64,000 nt of DNA, from positions 23,006-87,005 of the forward strand of contig NZ_FOQD01000024.1 in the NCBI RefSeq assembly GCF_900113665.1, read 5' to 3'. Made by a program: the position numbers and the translations under genes. This DNA comes from Planctomicrobium piriforme. GTDB lineage: Bacteria > Planctomycetota > Planctomycetia > Planctomycetales > Planctomycetaceae. The notes beneath the pieces were generated by a model that did no database searches, was not told the origin of the DNA, and worked only from the letters and a program-made list of their open reading frames with translations. This document shows, one piece after another, positions 31,301-40,300 of the stretch (positions within the stretch are counted from its first letter, which is position 1; every line of letters starts with the position of its first letter).

Positions 31301-34300
31301 TCATGTCATCGTCAATTTCGACGCAGGCGAGCTCAATAACGTCATCGCCCTGCTTAGCGGGCAGGAAGCCGATCTTGTCAGCCTCGACGTCCGTCAGTCG
31401 TACTCAGTCGACAAAACCATTCCGGTGGTCGCCGCGCCGCTATTCAGTCTGTTCGGAGTGATCAATTTCGACGTCGCCGTGAATGTGGTCGCCGAACTGG
31501 GTCTGGCGTTCGACATGACGTTCGGGCTCGATACGACTGGCTTCTATATTCAGGAATCGACTTCGACCGACGACTATGTCGCGGAAATCAGCGGCATGGT
31601 CGGCGGCCAGCTGGTCGGCACCGGACGGCTGGTGATTCTGCCGTTTGCGCAGCTCGCGGCGACCCTCGGACTGGTCGCGACCGGTGGAGTGACGTTGATC
31701 TCCCCGGATGACGACAAGGTTCGCATTAATGAACTGTCCGATCCGAATGTCGTCGGACTCGGAGTCGGGTTGGATCTGAATCTGAAGGTCGACGGGTCGC
31801 TGGGATTCCCCGACCTGAATCTTTCATCCGACTTTCCAATCTTGAACAAGGACTTTGAGCTTTACCGCGCCCATGGGAGCGCCGCCGACATCGGCGGGGC
31901 GCTCTCCGGCGTCGGAGACAAGCTGCTCAGCGAGGCCAAGAAACTGGCGCTCAAAGCGGCGCTCGGCCCCTTGGTGCTGCTGGAGGACGTGGGCCAGGCG
32001 GTGGTCGATGCGGTCGGAAATGCGATTGATACAGTCAATACGTTCGTGGGAGATACGACCGAACAACTGCAAGAAGAGCTAGCCAATCTGGCGGGTCAGG
32101 CCGAAGGCGCGTTGACGCACGCTGGCGAGGTCATTGCCGGCCTGCTGGACGATGCCGGCAAGGCACTTCAGAACCTGGGAGAATCGATTCTCACCGGCAT
32201 CGGCATCGACGATCCCGGCTCCATCTTTGGGAAAGGCAAGAAGCACGATGTCACGCCGCCAGAACGGCGCACGTTCAATTATCAGGTCGTCAACGGCGTT
32301 CTGACCATTACCGCGAATGCCAGTCATGGCTTTCCGGTTTCCGCCGCTGCCGACCTTGTGCTGGCGATGGCGCCTGATGGACGGCTCGTTGTCGACGGAC
32401 CGGATTTCGTGCAGAACGAACTGGTGGCCTACCGCAAATACGACTGCTGGGACGGTTGCGACAAGGAAGAAATCTACGACGACTACACGCATTACAATCG
32501 CCACGTCTTTAGCCTGGTGGGCATCACGCGCATCGAAGTCATCGGAACGGCGCTGGCCGACAGGCTGATCGTGGATGCCGGAGTGTCAGCGCCGGTCAAG
32601 CTACGCGGTGAAGACGGCGACGACACGCTGATCGGCGGCAGCGGAAATGACATTCTTGAAGGGGGCGGCGGCTTTGACCAGCTTTATGGCGGGGCTGGCA
32701 ACGATTCGCTCTCCGGCGGCGACCAGGACGACTTCCTCAGCGGCGGGGCCGGCATCGATACGCTCCGCGGCGGCAATGGGAATGACACGCTCGATGAATC
32801 TCAGGATGACAGCCTGAGCGCCAACTACTTGTACGGTGATATCGGAGACGATGTTCTGCGCGGCTCGATCGGCGCGGACATTCTGTATGGCGGCGACGGC
32901 AACGACAAGCTCTTCGGCGGGCTGGGCGACGACTTCCTCTATGGACAGGCGAACGTCGACTATCTGCAGGGGGATGCCGGGAACGACTATCTTGACGGCG
33001 GAGCCGGCACGGATTCGCTCGTCGGCGACGATGCAGCCGGCAAACTGACCGGGAATGACACTCTGCACGGCGGAGCCGATAACGATGTCCTGCAGGGGGG
33101 CAAAGGAGACGACAATCTCTATGGCGGTGGAGGAGCCGACAAGCTCCTCGGCGGCGAAGGCAACGACCTCCTGGTCGGAGCGTTGTGGAACTACTATGAG
33201 TCCACCGACGATCTTGCAGATGAAATCAACGGCGGTGACGGAAACGACACGGCCTATGGCGGACGTGGAGACGACACCATTTCCGGAGGTGCGAACAACG
33301 ATACTCTGTACGGCGGAACAGGTAACGACGTGATCGACGGCGGGGCGGGAACCAACGTTCTCGAAGGCCAGGACGGGAACGACACGCTGGTCGGCATCGG
33401 CGGCGACGACACTCTACGCGGCGGCAAGGGAGATGACCTGTTAAGCGGCCGGCGTCTCTACGGCGGCGACGGCAACGACACCCTGGTCGGAACCTATCAG
33501 AACGATTGGCTGTACGGAGAAGGCGGTAACGACAAGCTGACCGGAAACGGTGGGGACGATCTGCTGACAGGCGGCGACGGCAACGATCGACTGACCGGCG
33601 GGCAAGGAGCTGACTCGCTGTACGGAGACGCGGGCAATGACGTTTTCGGCCTGAACGCCAGCGAAAACATCGGCAGCGATTTTATCGCCGACGCCAGCGG
33701 CACTGATCTGCTGGACTTCAACGGCGGCTCGTTGGGCGTCTCGATCAAACTCAACAGCACGTCGACTCAGATCGTCAATTCGAATCTCACGCTGCGACTC
33801 AATAGCGGCGTCGCTTTCGAAAATGTGACCGGGACGACGGGCAACGACAGCTTTACCGGCAACTCGCTGAACAACGTGTTCACCGGCGCTGAAGGGAACG
33901 ATTCCTACTACTTCAATACCAGCACGGCGCTGGGCATCGATCAGGTCAACGATTCGTCCGGCAATGACTTCATTGACTTCACCGGCAGTAATCTGCCAGT
34001 CGTTGTCAGCCTGGCGACGACCAGCCAGCAAGCCGTGAATGCCAACCTGCAACTCAAGCTCTCAAGCGGCGCTTCGATTGAGCGGCTGACGGGGGGCTCG
34101 AAGGACGACTCGCTCACCGGCAACGCCCTTGCCAACGTAATCACGGGCGGAGCTGGAAATGACGTGCTGACCGGTCTGGCAGGCGACGACATCTACATTT
34201 TTGATACCACCGTCGCCCTGGGATCCGACACGGTCAACGACAGTGCGGGCATGGATCTCCTGGACTTCTCCGCCAGCACGGCTGGCGTCAGCATCAACCT

Positions 34301-37300
34301 GGGGACAACAGCGGCTCAAGTGGTCAACTCGAAACTGACCCTCACGCTGACCAACAGCAGCGCCATCGAGAACGCAACCGGCGGCTCAGGCAACGACACG
34401 TTCATCGCGAATAAGCTCGACAACATACTGACCGGCAACGCCGGCAACGACACTTATGTCATCAACGCGAGTGCTGCCGCCGGCCTGGATCTAATCAACG
34501 ATGCCTCCGGCATCGAATTGCTGGACTTCTCCTCCAGCACCAGCGGCGTGAAAGTGAATCTCGGCAGCACCGCCATTCAAACTGCGAATGCGAATCTGCG
34601 ATTGCAGCTCTCCAGCGACTCCGCTTTTGAAAATCTGATCGGCGGAAGCGGTAATGACCAACTGACCGGCAATGCCCTCGCGAACACCCTGACAGGCAAT
34701 GCCGGCAGCGACACGCTCAACGGGCTCGACGGCGACGATATCTACAAGTTCAACGCCAGCACTCCCCTGGGCGCGGATCAGGTCAACGACACGACCGGCA
34801 TCGATCTGTTGGACTTCACCGGCAGCGCGCTCGGCGTCAACGTCAATCTCGGAACGACGCTGTCCCAGACGGTGAACACGAATCTCACGCTCACCCTTGC
34901 CGGTGCTGCGATCATTGAGAATCTGACTGGCGGTTCTGGAGACGACACGCTCGCAGGGAATTCGCTGAACAATATTTTCCGGGGCCTGGGCGGAAACGAT
35001 ACTTACGTCTTCAAGACGACTTCACAACTCGGATCCGACCAGATCATCGAAGAGTCAGGAGTCGACACCCTCGACTTCAACGGCAGCACGCTCGACCTGA
35101 CGGTCGACCTGGATGTGGCAACCGCCCAGACAATCAACGCGAATCTGACGCTGTCGCTGGGGAGCAGGACAGCACTCGAAAACGCGATCGGCGGTTCCGG
35201 AAACGATCGTTTTCATGGAAACTCGCTGGCAAATTCGTTCACTGGCGGTTTGGGGAACGACACCTACCTGTTGAACACGAGCGTGGCGAATGGTTCCGAT
35301 CGCATCGACGATGCAGGCGGTCGTGACATTCTCGACTTCGCCGGCAGCACGCTCGGAGTGTTGATGAATCTCGCAAGTACGCAGTCGCAATCGGTGAACA
35401 GCAATCTCACGCTGACCCTGACCAGCGGCGAATCGATTGACGATGCATACGGCAGCTCTGGCAACGATGTCTTCGGCGGAAACAGTCTGAATAACTTCCT
35501 CGACGGCAAAGGCGGCGATGACGCCTATGCCTTTAACCCCAACACGCCTCAGGGGACAGATACTATCGCCGACGCGGCCGGCAACGACACGCTCGATTAT
35601 TCGGCGACCTCACTGGCCGTGACGATCAACCTCGGAACGACCGCCACTCAGACCATCAATGCCAATCATAAATTGATCCTGCCCGGCATCGCCCTGATCG
35701 AGAATGCCATCGGTGGTTCCGGCGACGACAGCCTGACTGGCAATTCACTCGCAAACACACTGGTTGGAAACGGCGGCAACGACACACTCTGGGGGAACGA
35801 CGACAACGACACTCTCAACGGCGGTACCGGGAATGATTCGCTTTGGGGCGGCGCCGGGGACGATAGCCTCTACGGCGGTTATGACAACGACCTCCTTGTC
35901 GGCGATTCGGGCGGCGATGCCTTGAACGGCGACCTGGGCAATGACGTCTATCAGTTTTATACGACGTCACAGCTCGATAGTGACACGCTCACCGATGCAG
36001 GCGGGATCGACCTGCTCGACTTCAGCGGCAGTACGCTGGCGGTCGTCATGGATCTGGGCTCGACCGCACAGCAGACGGTCAACGCTAACCTGAAGTTGAC
36101 GCTGACCAACGGCGAGGCGATTGAAAACGCCTTGGGGGGCAGCGGGGCTGACAGCTTGACTGGCAACACACTCGACAACGACCTGCAAGGTCTGGCCGGC
36201 AATGACACGCTCATCAGCAGGGCCGGAAACGATGTGCTGTCAGGCGGGACAGAAGACGACATCCTCAGCGGGATGGATGGAAACGATACTTTGATCGGCG
36301 GGGCCGGCAGCGATCAGATGTCCGGCGGCTGGGGAGCCGACCTCTATCGCTTCGATGTCGCGGTCGCGGCTGAAGCGGATGTCATCGAAGAAGGCGCCTC
36401 GACACTCGAACAATATGGAGCAGGTCCGCAGCCGGTCGACATTCTCGATTTCTCCAGCCTGCCCTCGAACGTAGGGGTCACGGTCGACCTGACGATTGGG
36501 AACGGAGTTTTCGCCAGCCAGACCGGACGAACCATTCGTTCGATCAGTCCTTCGAATCGGGTGGAAGTCGAAGAAGTTCGCGGCGGCGCTGGCAATGATC
36601 GAATCACTGCCCGTTCGAGCGATTGGGATGCAGTCACGCTCAACGGCAACGGCGGCGATGACGCTTTCCTTCTCAGTTGGGAGTTCAGCGGCGAATTGGT
36701 GTCCGTTGACGGCGGCACGGGATACGACCAAATCCAACTGCTCGGCACGAACGTTTTCGATTACGCGTTTTCGACCGTCGAATTGCTCGATGTCTCACAA
36801 CTCTCTAGCGGGTATTTCGGTTCGCGCGACGGCGCAAGCCGCACGTTGCTCGCCAACAATCCCGGCATGATGCTGAAGCGCGAGTCGGGCGAACTCGCGC
36901 CCATCGGTTCTGGCTGGAACATCTCGCGGGCAATCGCGACGCCGGGCGACATTGATACCTATGATTTCTATCTCACTGCTCCAACGCGGCTCTGGTTCGA
37001 CACTCGTTCGGTCAGCGACGGACTGCGCTGGTCGCTGACTGGGCCTGCTGGGAACGTGGTTTCAGGTTACCCCTTCAGCTGGGACGATCAGCAAATCGGC
37101 CTGTTGCCGCCCGGCAAATATACGCTGACAGTTACGGCCGACGGCGACCTGACGGGAGCTTACGATTTTCGGTTGCTGGACCTCGACCGGTCGGCAACGC
37201 CGATTGCCCTCGACGCGCCTGTCACGATCACGTTGAATCCGCAAAATGAAACGCGACTTTATCGCTTTGACGGAACCGCCGGAAGCACGATCTATCTGGA

Positions 37301-40300
37301 TCTCACAAGTTACTTTGCGACGGACGATGCCGCTTACTGGCAGTCCTGGCAAGTGCTCGACTCCGTGGGCACCGTGCTTCTCAATTCGCGTCTGGCGCTT
37401 GACGGCGAACGTCTGACGTTGCCCAACACCGGAACCTATACCCTTCTCCTTCAGGGGACGGTCCCATCAACTGGTTATACCAATGCCAGTTTCACAGTTC
37501 GCACCGTCCAGGACGATTCCGCTCCGTTGACCATCAACAGCGCCGTGAGCGGCCGGATCAATACGCCGGGCCAGGAAGACCGTTTCACCTTCACGCTCAC
37601 GGCGCCGGCGTCACTCTGGTTCGACAGCCGTACTTCGAATGACAACCTCAGATGGCGCCTGTCCGGTCCTTCAGACGAGATTCGTTCTGACTGGCCCTTC
37701 GTTTGGGACGACGACAAAATCGGACTCTTACCAGCAGGGACTTATACGCTCACGGTCGACGCGATCGGCGATGCCGTCGCAGACTATGCATTTGCCGTGC
37801 TGAATCCCGCAAACGGCATCAGCGCCTCGCTTGACACGACATACACCGCCTCGCTCAATCCTGCCAACCAGACGAAGTTCTACAAGTTCTCCGGGACCGC
37901 CGGCAGCACCATCTACATCGACCAGTTGGGGGCAACCCATACGACTGAGAATTGGAACGGTTACTGGAGCTTGCAGGATCCCGCAGGCGTCGAGTTGCAG
38001 TCGAATTATCTCTGGGGAGACCTGGGACGCGTCACCCTGCCCCAGACCGGCGTTTATACCCTCGCCTTCAAGGGCTGGGTCGCTTCGACCGGATCGAGCC
38101 AGATCACCTTCCGTATCCGCACCGTACAGGACGATGCCGCGCCGTTGACGCTGAATCTCCCCAACGTCGGCAGTGTCGCGATGCCTGGTCAGCTCGACCG
38201 TTACAACTTCACCCTGTCGCAGCCGACGCGGCTGCGTTTCGATACCAATCAGGCCAGCAGTACAGATTTGGTTTGGCGGCTGCGCGGTCCGACCGGAGAA
38301 GTGCGATCATGGACTCTGATCGACTGGGGCACAAATGAGATCGAACTCCTTCCTTCCGGCGCTTACACGTTGGAAATCTCAGGCCGGGACGACAAAACCG
38401 GCGGCTACTCGGTCACGCTCCAGGACCGCGGCCAGCCGGCTGTCAATAATCCTGCCACAGTCACCGGCACCGCAATCACCGTCGGCAGCACGGTGACGGG
38501 TTCGATCGCCACCCCCGGCGACATCCGTTCATTCAAGTTCACGTTGAATGAACCGACGCGGCTGTGGTTCGATGCCCGTACAAACGATCCGAACTTAAGC
38601 TGGGTGCTGATCGCACCCGGTGGAAACCAGATTGCCGGACAATCATTCATTTATGATGACGCCAACCTGGGACTGCTGGCGCCAGGCACTTATCAGGTGC
38701 AGGTGAAGAACGACTCGACTGGTTCGTTCGCATTTCAGGTGATGAATCTGGCGAGTGCGACGGCCCTGTCTCTGGACTCTTCCGTGAGCGTGACCCTGAA
38801 TCCGGCCAACCAGACGAAGATGTATCAGTTCGCTGGCACGGCCGGCGGCAAGATCTACATCGACCAGACGAGCTATACACCGGCTGAAGACAATCCCTGG
38901 GCCGGATACTGGTCGCTGCTGGATCCATCCGGGACCGAGTTGGCCAACAACGTGATGTTCGAGGACCTGGGCCGAATTCTCCTGCCGCAGACCGGGCAGT
39001 ATGTGCTGGTCTTCCAGGGAGTGATCTCTGCTACTGGAAACACGAAAGCCACGGTAGTCGTGCGGAGTGTGACCGACGATACAACTCCCCTCACGCTGGG
39101 AACCGGCGTTTCGGGAAACATCTCCATTGCCGGCCAGAAAGACTACTACACATTCAGCCTCGCATCCCCGACCAGGTTGTGGTTCGACAGCCGCACGAAT
39201 TCATCTGAACTCCGCTGGCGTTTGACGGGGCCAGCAGGGGAAGTGTCCACCGTTCCGAATTTCGGCTGGGATGATTTCGATCTCGGTCTGCTCGCGGCCG
39301 GCAACTACACGCTGACAGTCGAAGGGGACGCGGACGCGAAGGGCATTTATGCCTTCAATCTGCTTAACCTCGCCAGTGCGACGAACATCTCGTTCAATAC
39401 TGCCGTCACGACGACGCTCACGCCTGCGAATTCGACGAAGCTTTACAAATTCACCGGCACTGCGGGCAGTACGATCTACGTCGATCAGACCAGCTACACG
39501 CCGACGGGGGGAGACGTCTGGGCTGCAAACTGGATTCTTCTCGACCCATACGGCAAGCAGGTGCTCTCCAGCGTCATGTACCAGGACGCTGGCCGCGCGA
39601 CCTTGGCAATTGACGGAACCTACACGCTCGTCGTGCAAGGAATGGTCGGTTACACCGGCACGACGAAAGCCGGCTTCCGCGTGCGCACCGTCGCCGATGA
39701 CGCCGCCGTCTTGAACCTGAACGCCGCTGTGACCGGCAGCATCGCCACGCCAGGCCAGCAGGACGTGTATCGGTTCACATTGAACGAGGCCAGCCGGCTT
39801 TGGTTTGACAGTCGGACATATCGTGACAATCTGCGCTGGCAGCTCGCCGGACCGACTGGACTGGTCATCGAGACAAGGGATTTTGCCTGGGATGATGTCG
39901 ATCTGAAATACCTGGCCGCGGGCGATTACACGTTGACGGTCTTCGGCGATGCGGACGCCACCGGCAGTTATGCGTTTTCTGTCTTGAACCTGGCCGACGC
40001 CGCCAGCATAGCTCTCGACACCAACGTCAGCGTCACGCTCACTCCCGCCAGCCAGGCCAAACACTACAAGTTCGAAGGAAAGGCCGGGGACACGGTTTAC
40101 CTCGACCAGTTGAGCTACACTCCCGCCGGTGGTGACGTATGGGCGGCCCAATGGGTTTTGCTTGACCCATATGGCTCTACGCTTGTGTCCACAGCGATTT
40201 ACGCAGACGGCGGCCGCGTCACTCTCCCCTTCGACGGAACTTACACGCTGCTGATCCAGGGTTCGGTCGCTGTCACCGGGACGACGAAAGCGACAATCCA

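Noticed and set aside
32610..36350. CRISPR-like periodicity
   Set aside because: Regular spacing comes from RTX coding repeats in one long frame; repeats are not identical at DNA level and there are no cas genes.
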